A DNA stretch of 64,000 nucleotides from Streptomyces xanthochromogenes (GTDB lineage Bacteria > Actinomycetota > Actinomycetes > Streptomycetales > Streptomycetaceae), in NCBI RefSeq assembly GCF_014650455.1, contig NZ_BMUZ01000007.1:364388-428387 (forward strand). The letters are read 5' to 3'. The notes below the pieces were generated by a model, which saw nothing but the letters and a program-made list of their open reading frames with translations, did no database searches and had not been told where the DNA came from. Position 1 is the first letter of the stretch. Each line of letters opens with the position of its first letter. Of this stretch, positions 1 to 7,870 are shown one piece after another. The translations under genes and the position numbers were made by a program.

Positions 1-262
1 GCGGGCCCAGCTGCTTGCAGGGCTCGCACCACTCGGCCCAGAAGTCGATGACGACCGGCACCTCGGCGGAGCGGGTCAGTACGTCGCGCTCGAAAGAGGC
101 CTCGTCGACATCGATGACGAGGGCGGACGGCGCGACCGCCGGGACCCCGCCCTGTCGGGCGGCCTCGGCTCGCGCCTGCTCCGCCTTGCTCTTGGCCTCA
201 CCGGCCGCCTTCACCGCGGCGAGGTCGACGACGCCGCTCATGGACATGTTCCTAGGCTGCAT
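1..262 (-). CDS. Thioredoxin-domain TPR protein (YbbN/CnoX-like), partial
   Basis: About 87 N-terminal residues are visible; the rest lies beyond the window edge. After a charged Ala/Lys/Glu-rich leader the sequence enters a thioredoxin fold, with VVIDFWAEWCEPCKQLGP containing the CxxC active site CEPC. This leader plus thioredoxin domain is the usual front of actinobacterial YbbN-like proteins, which carry TPRs in the missing part and act as redox-linked co-chaperones. The ATG at 262 (MQPRNMSMSG) was chosen because it gives the N-terminus I recall for Streptomyces orthologues; ATGs at 247 and 241 are alternatives. It is divergent from the TetR gene. The family is seen in the sequence; the co-chaperone role is family knowledge. 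Confidence 0.8.
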   Translation of the reverse strand, partial: MQPRNMSMSGVVDLAAVKAAGEAKSKAEQARAEAARQGGVPAVAPSALVIDVDEASFERDVLTRSAEVPVVIDFWAEWCEPCKQLGP

Positions 263-453
263 GCGTACATCCTCCCCCTTCCGCGACGGTGCGTGGTGAT
301 CCGGTGGCAGGATCCGGGTCCACCCGCCGTCTCCCGCCGGATTGCGAGACACCGAGGGGCCCGGATCGGGCCGCGCCTACTCTTCTTGTGGCACCTGGGT
401 CCCCACCCCGGCGCCCTCACATGTGGTTGTCGCGGAAGGCCGCTCAAGGCTTT

Positions 454-470
454 CGCTACGAGCCGTAGCG
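454..470. promoter_or_regulatory. Inverted repeat, candidate TetR operator
   Basis: CGCTACG-AGC-CGTAGCG is a perfect 7-3-7 inverted repeat about 90 bases upstream of the TetR start. Its size and position fit a TetR-family operator, possibly autoregulatory. The palindrome is seen; the binding protein is inferred. Confidence 0.5.
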
Positions 471-523
471 TAACTGGTGCGCGGCCCCGCGCGCAGGGTG
501 ATCTCGCGCACACCGCACACCCT

Positions 524-552
524 CTGGCGCGATTGCTACCGGCCGGTATGGT
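524..552 (+). promoter_or_regulatory. Candidate promoter of the TetR gene
   Basis: CTGGCG (524-529) and TATGGT (547-552) are 17 bases apart, and the ATG at 560 follows 7 bases after the -10-like box. No Shine-Dalgarno sequence precedes that ATG, so a leaderless transcript is plausible. Confidence 0.4.
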
Positions 553-559
553 CGCCGTC

Positions 560-1195
560 ATGCCTTCCTCATCCCGCGCCGCGAGCTCGTCCTGTACGGG
601 TCGTACGGGCCGGCCCCGCAGCCCCGAGGCCGATGCCGCGATCCTGCTGGCGACCCGGGAGGCGCTGGTGGACCTGGGCTGGTCGAAGCTGACGATGGGG
701 GACGTGGCAACGCGGGCGGGTGTCGCCAAGACGACGCTCTACCGACGCTGGGCCGGCAAGAACGAGCTCGTCGTGGACGCGGTCGCGGTCCTCTTCGACG
801 AGCTCGAACTCCCGGACCTGGGAAGCCTGATGGCCGACGTGGAGGGCGTCGTCCTCCAGTTCGCGGCGCTGCTCGAACGCCCCGAGACGAAGACCGCGCT
901 GATGGCGGTGGTGGCCGAATCCACCCGGGACGACGCGCTGCGCGGGCGCATCCGTTCGGCCATCGTCGACCGCCAGAAGCGACTGGTTCTGGTCGGCCGC
1001 GAACGCGCGCAGGCCCGGGGCGAACTCCCCTACGAGCCCGACCCGACGGCCTCCGCCCGCCACACCGACCTGATCTTCGACGTGGTGGCCGGCGCGGTCG
1101 TCCACCGGGCGCTGGTCAGCGCGGAACCGGTGGACGAGGCGTGGGCCCGCGACTTCACCCTGCTGATCTGCACGGGTCTGGCCGCGACGGCCTGA
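560..1195 (+). CDS. TetR/AcrR family transcriptional regulator
   Basis: This 211-residue protein has a short Ser-rich N-terminus followed by a TetR_N helix-turn-helix: ILLATREALVDLGWSKLTM, then DVATRAGVAKTTLYRRWAGK, ending in the typical TLYRRW recognition helix. The C-terminal two thirds is a helical ligand-binding domain of TetR_C type. The effector is unknown. ATG 560 was preferred over in-frame ATG 548 and the longer frame from 293, because a -10-like TATGGT lies just upstream. Its likely operator is the palindrome at 454-470. It runs convergently toward the dehydratase gene, and nothing in its neighbourhood fixes its targets. Confidence 0.85.
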   Translation: MPSSSRAASSSCTGRTGRPRSPEADAAILLATREALVDLGWSKLTMGDVATRAGVAKTTLYRRWAGKNELVVDAVAVLFDELELPDLGSLMADVEGVVLQFAALLERPETKTALMAVVAESTRDDALRGRIRSAIVDRQKRLVLVGRERAQARGELPYEPDPTASARHTDLIFDVVAGAVVHRALVSAEPVDEAWARDFTLLICTGLAATA

Positions 1196-1277
1196 CCCCG
1201 TATCGGAGTACCGGAGCGTGGCCCGGTGCGGCCGGACCGTGGCGCTCGCGCGGACCGCCGGTTCTCGTGCCGCGGGC

Positions 1278-2291
1278 TCAGACCTGGTAGCGGTTCGGCG
1301 CGAACAGCGACAGGTTCTCCTCCACCCACGCCGAGGTCCGCTTCAGGCCTTCCTCCAGGGTGACTTCCGGGGTCCAGCCCGCCCACTCGCGGGCCCGGGT
1401 GTTGTCCGAGAGAAGCCGCTCCACCTCGCTGCCCGACGGGCGCAGGCGGGCCGGGTCGACCACGACGGAGGCCTCGCGGCCGGAGGCGGCGACCAGAGCC
1501 TCGGCCAGGTCGCCGATCGCGATCTCGCGGCCCGTGCCGAGGTTCACCGCCTGCCCGAGCGCCCGGTCGCACTCGGCGACCGCGAGGAAGCCCCGCGCGG
1601 TGTCGGTGACGTACGTGAAGTCGCGCGTGGGGGTCAGCGAGCCCAGCTTGATCTCCCGTACGCCGGCGTGCAGTTGGGCCAGGATCGTGGGAATCACGGC
1701 ACGGGCCGACTGGCGCGGGCCATAGGTGTTGAAGGGGCGCACGACGGTGACCGGGAGCTCGAAGGCGTGCCAGTGCGAGAGCGCCATCATGTCGGCGCCG
1801 ATCTTCGAGGCGGAGTACGGCGACTGCGGCTGGAGCGGGTGCTCCTCGCTGATCGGCGCGGTCAGGGCGGTGCCGTACACCTCGCTGGTGGAGGTGTGGA
1901 CGAGACGGCGGACCGCGTGGCGGCGGCAGGCCTCGGCGACGTTCTCGGTGCCGACCACGTTCGTCTGGACGTAGGCACCCGGGGAGTCGTAGCTGTACGG
2001 GATGCCGATGAGGGCGGCGAGGTGGAAGACGGTGTCGCAGCCGGCGACCGCGTCCGAGACCCGGCCCGCGTCGCGGACGTCCCCGGCGATCATCTCCACC
2101 GAGGGGTGGTTCATCAGATGGGCCAGGAAGCCCTTCTCGGCGTACGGCTTGTAGTGGACGAACGCCCGCACGTTCGCGCCGAGTTCGACCAGGAGGTCGA
2201 CGAGGGTCGAGCCGATGAAGCCCTCGGCGCCGGTGACGAGGACGGTCCGGTTCTGCCATGCGGTGGCGGTGTTCATGCCGACGGTGCTCAT
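1278..2291 (-). CDS. NAD-dependent nucleotide-sugar 4,6-dehydratase/epimerase (LegB-like)
   Basis: This 337-residue extended short-chain dehydrogenase starts with the Rossmann motif VLVTGAEGFIGS (GxxGxxG). HTSTSEVYGT and YSASKIGAD supply the catalytic Ser/Thr-Ser-Glu and the YxxxK pair. Wording around these motifs resembles LegB-type UDP-GlcNAc 4,6-dehydratases and dTDP-glucose dehydratases more than GalE. The ATG at 2291 overlaps the TGA of the upstream murG-like gene in an ATGA arrangement, so the two are translationally coupled and probably act on the same glycan. The exact sugar substrate cannot be read from sequence; a 4-epimerase activity is possible. Confidence 0.85.
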   Translation of the reverse strand: MSTVGMNTATAWQNRTVLVTGAEGFIGSTLVDLLVELGANVRAFVHYKPYAEKGFLAHLMNHPSVEMIAGDVRDAGRVSDAVAGCDTVFHLAALIGIPYSYDSPGAYVQTNVVGTENVAEACRRHAVRRLVHTSTSEVYGTALTAPISEEHPLQPQSPYSASKIGADMMALSHWHAFELPVTVVRPFNTYGPRQSARAVIPTILAQLHAGVREIKLGSLTPTRDFTYVTDTARGFLAVAECDRALGQAVNLGTGREIAIGDLAEALVAASGREASVVVDPARLRPSGSEVERLLSDNTRAREWAGWTPEVTLEEGLKRTSAWVEENLSLFAPNRYQV

Positions 2292-3433
2292 GCTGCGTAC
2301 TCCCTGGTGTACGAGGTGGGGCAGGAGGCGAGTTCGAGGACCCGGGCGGCCAGCAGATCGGCGGCGCGGGCGTGGTTGCCGGGGTCGGCGGCGCCGCTCA
2401 TCGCGGCGAGCCGGGCCGGGTCGGCCAGGAGCGGCTCGACGAGTCCGGCCAGGCGGAACGCGGTGGTCTCGGCGTCCGGCACGAGCAGGCCCGCGCCCGC
2501 GTCGGACAGGACCCGCGCGTTGTGGGTCTGGTGGTCGCCGGGCGCGTGCGGATAGGGCACGAGGACGGCGGGCACGCCGGTCGCGGCGAGTTCGGCGACG
2601 GTCGCGGACCCCGCGCGGCACACGACGAGGTCGGCGGCGGCGTACGCGAGGTCCATCCGGTCTAGGTAGGGCACGGCCCGCGCACCCGGAAGTCCCGACA
2701 ACTGACGTTCGGTGTCGGCCAGTTGGGCCGGTCCGGTCTTGATGAGGAGATGGACGTCGCGCCGGTCGCGCCACCGCTCGGCCAGGCCGACGGCCGCCGC
2801 GGTGAGCCGGGCCGCACCCAGGCTGCCCCCGTTGACGAGGACGAGCCGCGCCCCGGGCGGCACACCGAGCGCCCGCCGGGCCTCGGCGCGCAGCGCCGGG
2901 CGGTCCAGCGCGGCGAGCGAGGCGGCGATGGGCATACCGGTGGTGAGGGCGTCCTGGCCGCCCGAGAGGTGGGCGCGGCTGCGGTCGAAGGCGACCGCGA
3001 TGTTGGGGGTGAGCCGGGCCGCGAACTGGTTGGCGCGGCCCGGCACCGCGTTGGACTCGTGGATGAGGCTGGGCAGCCCGGCCATCTTGGCGCCGACGAT
3101 GACGGGCGCGCTCGGATAGCCGCCCATGCCGACGGCGACCTGGGCGCCCTGCGCCTTGAGGATGGCCCGGCACTGCGCGCCCGACCTCAGCAGTGCGGCG
3201 GGCAGCAGATACCGCTTGGCGCCGAGCGAGGGGTCGAAGGGGATCATGTCGACGGTGTGCAGCCGGTACCCGGCGCGGGGTATCAGCTCGCCCTCCAGGC
3301 CCCGGGTCGTGCCGACGAAGGAGATCACCGCGTCGGGGACGGCCCGCCGCAGCGCCTCGGCGAGCGCGAGCCCGGGGTAGATGTGCCCGCCGGTGCCGCC
3401 CGCCCCGATCACTACTGACAATGGTGTGCGCAT
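2288..3433 (-). CDS. MurG-like GT28 glycosyltransferase (paralogue outside the dcw cluster)
   Basis: The 381-residue protein has full MurG architecture. The N-terminal glycine loop GAGGTGGHIYPG is followed by HESNAVPGRANQF in the acceptor domain. The C-terminal donor domain has VNGGSLGAARL and the GDHQTHNARVL segment that contacts UDP-GlcNAc in MurG. It is near normal MurG length but sits away from cell-division genes, coupled to a dehydratase rather than to murC/ftsW. It may therefore transfer a modified or different sugar to a lipid-linked acceptor; that is inference. ATG 3433 opens directly on the beta strand preceding the glycine loop. It is divergent from a two-component system 63 bases away. 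Confidence 0.85.
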   Translation of the reverse strand: MRTPLSVVIGAGGTGGHIYPGLALAEALRRAVPDAVISFVGTTRGLEGELIPRAGYRLHTVDMIPFDPSLGAKRYLLPAALLRSGAQCRAILKAQGAQVAVGMGGYPSAPVIVGAKMAGLPSLIHESNAVPGRANQFAARLTPNIAVAFDRSRAHLSGGQDALTTGMPIAASLAALDRPALRAEARRALGVPPGARLVLVNGGSLGAARLTAAAVGLAERWRDRRDVHLLIKTGPAQLADTERQLSGLPGARAVPYLDRMDLAYAAADLVVCRAGSATVAELAATGVPAVLVPYPHAPGDHQTHNARVLSDAGAGLLVPDAETTAFRLAGLVEPLLADPARLAAMSGAADPGNHARAADLLAARVLELASCPTSYTREYAA

Positions 3434-3457
3434 GGCACCGAGGTTCACGGGGCGGCT

Positions 3458-3474
3458 TAAGAGGGTTCTAAGAG
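3458..3474. promoter_or_regulatory. 11-bp-spaced direct repeat between murG-like and response-regulator genes
   Basis: TAAGAG occurs at 3458-3463 and again at 3469-3474, an 11-bp period. That spacing is the normal geometry for OmpR/PhoB-family regulators binding head to tail. It lies in the 63-base divergent gap, so one site could serve both operons. The repeat is seen; the binding protein is inferred. Confidence 0.45.
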
Positions 3475-3496
3475 CGCTGTTTGGCAGGCTTTGCCC

Positions 3497-4192
3497 ATGA
3501 GCACCACGCGCGCGGTCAGAATTCTCGTCGTCGACGACGAGCCGGAGGTACGGGCGGCCGTCGAGGACGGTCTCGCGGTGGAGGGGTACGAGGTCCACGG
3601 CGCCCCGGACGGGCTCGCGGCGCTGTCCGAGGTGGCCGCCTGGCGGCCGGACGCGATCGTCCTGGACGTGATGATGCCGGTGCTCGACGGGCTCGGGGTG
3701 TGCCGCCAGCTGCGGGCCATGGGCGACCGCACACCGGTGCTGGTCCTGACCGCCCTCGACTCGGTGAGCGAGCGCGTGGACGGCCTGGAGGCGGGCGCGG
3801 ACGACTATCTGGTCAAGCCCTTCGCTCTGGACGAACTCATCGCCAGGGTGAGGGCGTTGCTGCGCCGCGCCGCCCCCGATCCGGCCGAGCCGCAGGAACT
3901 GCGCTACGCGGATCTCGTGCTCGACCCGGTCGCGCACACCGCCCGGCGGGGCGAGCGCCCGATCGACTTCACCCGCACCGAGTTCGCGCTGCTCGAACTG
4001 CTGATGCGCAACCCCGGACAGGTGCTGCCGAGGGAGCTGATCCACGAGCTGGTATGGGGCCGTGACTTCGGGCCAGACTCCAACTCCCTCGCGGTGTACG
4101 TGGGTTACCTACGGCGCAAGCTGGAGGCGGCGGGCGAGTCGCGCCTGGTCCACACCGTGCACGGCGTGGGCTACCGACTGGACGCCTCGTGA
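3497..4192 (+). CDS. OmpR/PhoB-family response regulator (MprA-like)
   Basis: This 231-residue protein has an N-terminal receiver domain: acidic pair in VVDDEPEVR, phospho-acceptor Asp57 in DAIVLDVMMP, and Lys in DDYLVKPF. A C-terminal winged helix follows, with DFTRTEFALLELLMRNPGQV and VGYLRRKLEAAGE ending in VHTVHGVGYRL. ATG 3497 is preferred to TTG 3491. The downstream kinase overlaps it by four bases (GTGA), so they form one two-component operon. The TAAGAG direct repeat upstream suggests autoregulation and control of the divergent murG-like operon, hence a cell-envelope role. The signal is unknown. Confidence 0.92.
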   Translation: MSTTRAVRILVVDDEPEVRAAVEDGLAVEGYEVHGAPDGLAALSEVAAWRPDAIVLDVMMPVLDGLGVCRQLRAMGDRTPVLVLTALDSVSERVDGLEAGADDYLVKPFALDELIARVRALLRRAAPDPAEPQELRYADLVLDPVAHTARRGERPIDFTRTEFALLELLMRNPGQVLPRELIHELVWGRDFGPDSNSLAVYVGYLRRKLEAAGESRLVHTVHGVGYRLDAS

Positions 4193-5610
4193 GCGCCCGG
4201 CGCCGCCTCGGGGCCCGCTGGCGCCGGCACCGCCCGCTGCGCACCCGGCTCGCCCTGGCCGCGTCCGCGGCGGTGGCGCTGGTGGCGGTCGGCGTGTGCA
4301 CGGCCGCGTTCTTCGTGATCCGCTACGAGCTCTACCACCAGCTCGACCTGAACCTGACGCAGTCGGCGACGCTGGCCATCCAGCAGAACCGGGGCGCGGC
4401 GCCCGGGGTGCTGGCCGGTGAGTGCCGCTTCCTGTCCGCCCCCGCCTGCGCCCAGGTGGTCCCCGCCGACCCGGCGAAGGATCCCTCGAAGCCGTACCTG
4501 CTGCCGGTGAGCCCGCCCGTGCGCCAGGTCGCTTCGGACGCACGCAACGCGTACTACACCAACATCACGCTGCCCGGCGGAGAGCCCGCCCGGATGCTCA
4601 CACAGCGCTTCGGTGGGGCCAAGTCCCTTCAGGTGGCGCTGCGTTCGGACGGCGTGCGCAAGGGCGTGGGCCAGGCGGCGGGGCTGCTCAGCGGGGTCGG
4701 GACGGCGGGGGTGCTGCTCGCCGCCGCGCTCGGGTACTGGGTCTCGCGCACCGGGCTCGCCCCCGTGGCCCGGCTCACCGCGACGGCCGAGCGCATCGCG
4801 ACCACCCGCGACCCGAGCCACCGCATCGAGCTGCCGCCGGGGCCGCCGGACAAGGAGGACGAGGTGACGCGGCTCGCGGCGTCCTTCAACACGATGCTGG
4901 GTGAGCTGGAGCAGTCGGTCACGGCCCAGCGGCGCCTCGTCGCGGACGCGTCCCACGAGCTGCGTACGCCGCTGACGGCTCTGCGGACGAACGCGGAACT
5001 GCTCGCACGGGCCGACCGGTTGACGGACGCCCAGCGCGATCGCGCCTCGGCGGCGCTCGGCCGCCAGATCCGGGAGGTGTCGGTGCTGGTCAACGACCTC
5101 ATCGACCTGGCGCGGGACGAGGAGCCGACGCCGCTCCTTGAGGAGGTCCGGCTCGCTCCGCTGCTCGCGCACACCGTGGACACGGCTCGGGCGCACTGGC
5201 CGGCGACGCCGTTCCGCCTGGACCTCGCCGACGCCTCGGTGACCCTGCCGGGCGTACCGGCCCGGCTCGCCCGGCTGATCTCCAACCTCCTGGACAACGC
5301 GGCGAAGTTCAGCCCGCCCGGGGCGCCCGTCGAAGTCACCCTCTCCTCGGGCGAGTTGACGGTACGGGACCACGGCCCCGGCATCGCGGAGGCCGATCTC
5401 CCGCACGTCTTCGACCGCTTCTACCGCGCGGAACAGGCGCGAGCCCTGCCCGGCTCGGGCCTCGGCCTCGCGATGGCCCGGCAGATCGCCCGTGCGCACG
5501 GGGCGGAGCTGACGGCCCATCAGGCTTTCGGCGGCGGGGCGGAGTTCCGGCTTGGCCTGCCGGGTGCGTCCGGCCAACCCCGGGGGGTTCGCCCACCAGC
5601 CCGCCCGTGA
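4189..5610 (+). CDS. Membrane sensor histidine kinase (MprB-like)
   Basis: The kinase has 473 residues. It has an N-terminal membrane helix (about 21-45), an extracytoplasmic sensor (about 46-160), a second helix (about 165-185), a HAMP linker, and a HisKA domain with His256 in DASHELRTPL. The HATPase domain has N box LISNLLDNAAKFS, G1 DHGPGIAEADL, F box FDRFYR and G2 GSGLGLAMARQI. The sensor contains a Cys pair (79 and 87) that could form a disulfide. GTG 4189 overlaps the regulator stop. Its last codons and stop lie inside the first unit of a 77-bp tandem repeat, so the C-terminal tail (QPRGVRPPARP) is repeat-encoded and probably dispensable. Confidence 0.92.
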   Translation: MSARRRLGARWRRHRPLRTRLALAASAAVALVAVGVCTAAFFVIRYELYHQLDLNLTQSATLAIQQNRGAAPGVLAGECRFLSAPACAQVVPADPAKDPSKPYLLPVSPPVRQVASDARNAYYTNITLPGGEPARMLTQRFGGAKSLQVALRSDGVRKGVGQAAGLLSGVGTAGVLLAAALGYWVSRTGLAPVARLTATAERIATTRDPSHRIELPPGPPDKEDEVTRLAASFNTMLGELEQSVTAQRRLVADASHELRTPLTALRTNAELLARADRLTDAQRDRASAALGRQIREVSVLVNDLIDLARDEEPTPLLEEVRLAPLLAHTVDTARAHWPATPFRLDLADASVTLPGVPARLARLISNLLDNAAKFSPPGAPVEVTLSSGELTVRDHGPGIAEADLPHVFDRFYRAEQARALPGSGLGLAMARQIARAHGAELTAHQAFGGGAEFRLGLPGASGQPRGVRPPARP

Positions 5611-5806
5611 GCCGGGGTTGGTTGGTTCCGGTCCCCCTGGGGCTCCGCCCCAGACCCCGGGGGGTTTGCCCACCCGCCCGCCCGTGACTCGGGGTTGGTT
5701 GGTTCCGGTCCCCCTGGGGCTGCGCCCCAGACCCCGGGGGGTTTGCCCACCCGCCCGCCCGTGACTCGGGGTTGGTCGGTTCCGGCTCCCTGGGGCTGCG
5801 CCCCAG
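5577..5806. repeat. Three tandem 77-bp units overlapping the kinase stop codon
   Basis: The block GGGGTTGG(T/C)(T/C)GGTTCCGG starts at 5614, 5691 and 5768, exactly 77 bp apart. Each unit carries a hairpin of the form CTGGGGCTNCGCCCCAG (5637-5653, 5714-5730, 5790-5806) and a CCCGCCCGTGA segment. Unit 1 includes the kinase stop codon at 5608-5610. The hairpins could terminate transcription from the kinase and from the convergent icmA gene. Confidence 0.85.
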
Positions 5807-6074
5807 ACCCCTGCGGGGGCTCCGCCCCCTGCACCCCCCTTCGCGCCTGAACGGCGCTCGTCCTCAAACGCCGGACGGGCTGTAGGTGCCCCAGAACCGG
5901 TCCCGCCAGGGGCGCGGGGAACTGCGCGACCAACCGCGCACGGTCCGCAGCCGAATCCCCCCACCCCCGGAGGCCACGCGGCGGAGCCGCAGAGTGTCAC
6001 AGCGGGAAGGGGTGGGGGGGAAGCCCCGGGGGGCAAAGGCAACCGTGCGAACGGTTCGGGGTTCGAGGAGGAGG
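5807..6074. repeat. Dispersed Streptomyces-type intergenic repeat, copy 1
   Basis: Without a gene, this stretch holds the words CTCGTCCTCAAACGCCGGAC and GGGGCGCGGGGAACTGCGCG, found again (intact or partly changed) at about 8.3, 40.7 and 48.6 kb. It lies between the convergent kinase and icmA genes and probably functions at most as a transcription terminator region. Confidence 0.7.
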
Positions 6075-7775
6075 TCAGAAGCCGGGCGGCTCCGTGTACG
6101 TGCCCCACTCCTCGCGGAGCACCCCGCAGATCTCGCCCAGCGTCGCCTCGGCCCGTACCGCGTCCAGCATGGGCGCGATCATGTTCGAGCCGTCCCGCGC
6201 CGCGGCCAGCATCGCGTCCAGGGCCGCCCGGACGGCCGGGTCGTCGCGGTGGGACTTGCGGTCGGCCAGGGCCCGCACCTGCTCGCGCTCCACCTCGTGG
6301 CTGACCCGCAGGATCTCCAGGTCGCCCGTCACCGAGCCGTGGTGGCAGTTGACGCCCACCACCCGCTTGTCGCCCTTCTCCAGGGACTGCTGGTAGCGGA
6401 ACGCCGACTCGGCGATCTCCCCGGTGAACCAGCCGTCCTCGATGCCGCGCAGGATGCCCGAGGTGATCGGGCCGATCGGGTGCTGACCGTCGGGGTGCGC
6501 CCGGGTGCCGCGCTCCCGGATCTGGTCGAAGATCTTCTCCGCGTCCGCCTCGATGCGGTCGGTGAGCTGCTCGATGTACCAGGACCCGCCGAGCGGGTCG
6601 GCGACGTTGGCGACGCCGGTCTCCTCCATCAGCACCTGCTGGGTGCGCAGCGCGATCTCCGCCGCCTGCTCGCTCGGCAGCGCGAGCGTCTCGTCGAGCG
6701 CGTTGGTGTGCAGCGAGTTCGTGCCGCCGAGGACGGCGGCGAGCGCCTCGACCGCGGTGCGCACGACGTTGTTGTACGGCTGCTGCGCGGTCAGCGACAC
6801 CCCGGCGGTCTGGGTGTGGAAGCGCAGCCACTGCGCCTTGTCCGACCGCGCCCCGTACTCCTCCTTCATCCAGCGGGCCCAGATCCGGCGCGCGGCACGG
6901 AACTTGGCGATCTCCTCGAAGAAGTCGACGTGCGCGTCGAAGAAGAAGGACAGGCCGGGCGCGAAGACGTCCACGTCAAGGCCCCGGCTGAGGCCCAGCT
7001 CCACGTAGCCGAATCCGTCGGCGAGGGTGTACGCCAGCTCCTGCGCGGCCGTCGCCCCGGCCTCGCGGATGTGATAGCCGGAGACGGAGAGCGGCTTGTA
7101 CGCGGGGATGCCCTGCGCGCAGTGCTCCATGAGGTCGCCGATGAGACGCAGATGGGGCTCGGGCTGGAAGAGCCACTCCTTCTGCGCGATGTACTCCTTG
7201 AAGATGTCGGTCTGGAGCGTGCCGTTGAGCACGCCCGGGTCGACGCCCTGCCGCTCGGCGGCGACCAGGTACATGCAGAACACGGGGACGGCCGGGCCGC
7301 TGATGGTCATGGACGTGGTGACGTCGCCGAGCGGGATGTCCTGGAACAGGACCTCCATGTCGGCGGCCGAGTCGATGGCGACGCCGCAGTGGCCGACCTC
7401 GCCGAGCGAGCGGGGGTCGTCCGAGTCGCGGCCCATGAGCGTCGGCATGTCGAAGGCGACGCTCAGGCCGCCGCCGCCGGCCGCCAGGATCATCTTGTAG
7501 CGCTCGTTGGTCTGCTCGGCGTTCCCGAACCCGGCGAACTGCCGGATCGTCCAGGTGCGACCGCGGTAGCCAGTCGGGTACAGCCCGCGCGTGAAGGGGT
7601 ACTCCCCCGGCCAGCCGATGCGCTCGAACCCGTCGTAGGTGTCGCCGGGCCGGGGCCCGTATGCCGGGTCGACGGGGTCTCCGGAGAGCGTGGTGAAGTC
7701 CGCGTCGCGCTTGCGGGCCTTGTCGTAACGGGCCTGCCAGCGGCGGCGGCCTTCTTCGATCGCGTCAGCGTCCAT
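6075..7775 (-). CDS. icmA: Isobutyryl-CoA mutase large subunit
   Basis: The 566-residue protein is a B12-dependent acyl-CoA mutase substrate-binding subunit (TIM barrel only; no C-terminal B12-binding domain). It would pair with a separate small subunit, icmB, not present here. Two residues that distinguish isobutyryl- from methylmalonyl-CoA mutases match Icm: Phe80 in TIRQFAGFGNAEQTN (Tyr in MCM) and Gln198 in EYIAQKEW (Arg in MCM). It interconverts isobutyryl-CoA and n-butyryl-CoA, linking valine catabolism to butyrate units for polyketides. ATG 7775 has no Shine-Dalgarno sequence, and a near-perfect palindrome sits 7 bases upstream, suggesting a leaderless, repressor-controlled transcript. 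Confidence 0.93.
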   Translation of the reverse strand: MDADAIEEGRRRWQARYDKARKRDADFTTLSGDPVDPAYGPRPGDTYDGFERIGWPGEYPFTRGLYPTGYRGRTWTIRQFAGFGNAEQTNERYKMILAAGGGGLSVAFDMPTLMGRDSDDPRSLGEVGHCGVAIDSAADMEVLFQDIPLGDVTTSMTISGPAVPVFCMYLVAAERQGVDPGVLNGTLQTDIFKEYIAQKEWLFQPEPHLRLIGDLMEHCAQGIPAYKPLSVSGYHIREAGATAAQELAYTLADGFGYVELGLSRGLDVDVFAPGLSFFFDAHVDFFEEIAKFRAARRIWARWMKEEYGARSDKAQWLRFHTQTAGVSLTAQQPYNNVVRTAVEALAAVLGGTNSLHTNALDETLALPSEQAAEIALRTQQVLMEETGVANVADPLGGSWYIEQLTDRIEADAEKIFDQIRERGTRAHPDGQHPIGPITSGILRGIEDGWFTGEIAESAFRYQQSLEKGDKRVVGVNCHHGSVTGDLEILRVSHEVEREQVRALADRKSHRDDPAVRAALDAMLAAARDGSNMIAPMLDAVRAEATLGEICGVLREEWGTYTEPPGF

Positions 7776-7782
7776 GGTTCGA

Positions 7783-7806
7783 ATTTACTTGGACGTCCTA
7801 GTAAAT
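7783..7806. promoter_or_regulatory. 24-bp near-perfect palindrome at the icmA start
   Basis: Half-sites ATTTACTTGGAC and GTCCTAGTAAAT form a 24-bp palindrome with one mismatched pair. It ends 7 bases from the icmA ATG (7773-7775). It is AT-rich in a GC-rich background, a position where a bound repressor would occlude the promoter. The palindrome is seen; the regulator is not identified. Confidence 0.65.
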
Positions 7807-7870
7807 GTCGATGGGAGACCGCCGCGGATTGCTCGCGCGGCGGTGGGGGTGCGGTCCCGGTGCGGCCGGA

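Larger units (their letters stand above)
263..559. other. Divergent intergenic region, no gene seen
   Basis: About 300 bases lie between the thioredoxin/TPR gene and the TetR gene. Reading frames here are weak and I see no convincing product. The stretch contains a perfect inverted repeat at 454-470 and a promoter-like pair just before the TetR start, described separately. Confidence 0.6.

Noticed and set aside
4171..6831. Long minus-strand frame over the kinase and repeats
   Set aside because: It crosses the histidine kinase, the tandem repeats and icmA in non-coding phase; the composition is Arg/Gly/Pro shadow.
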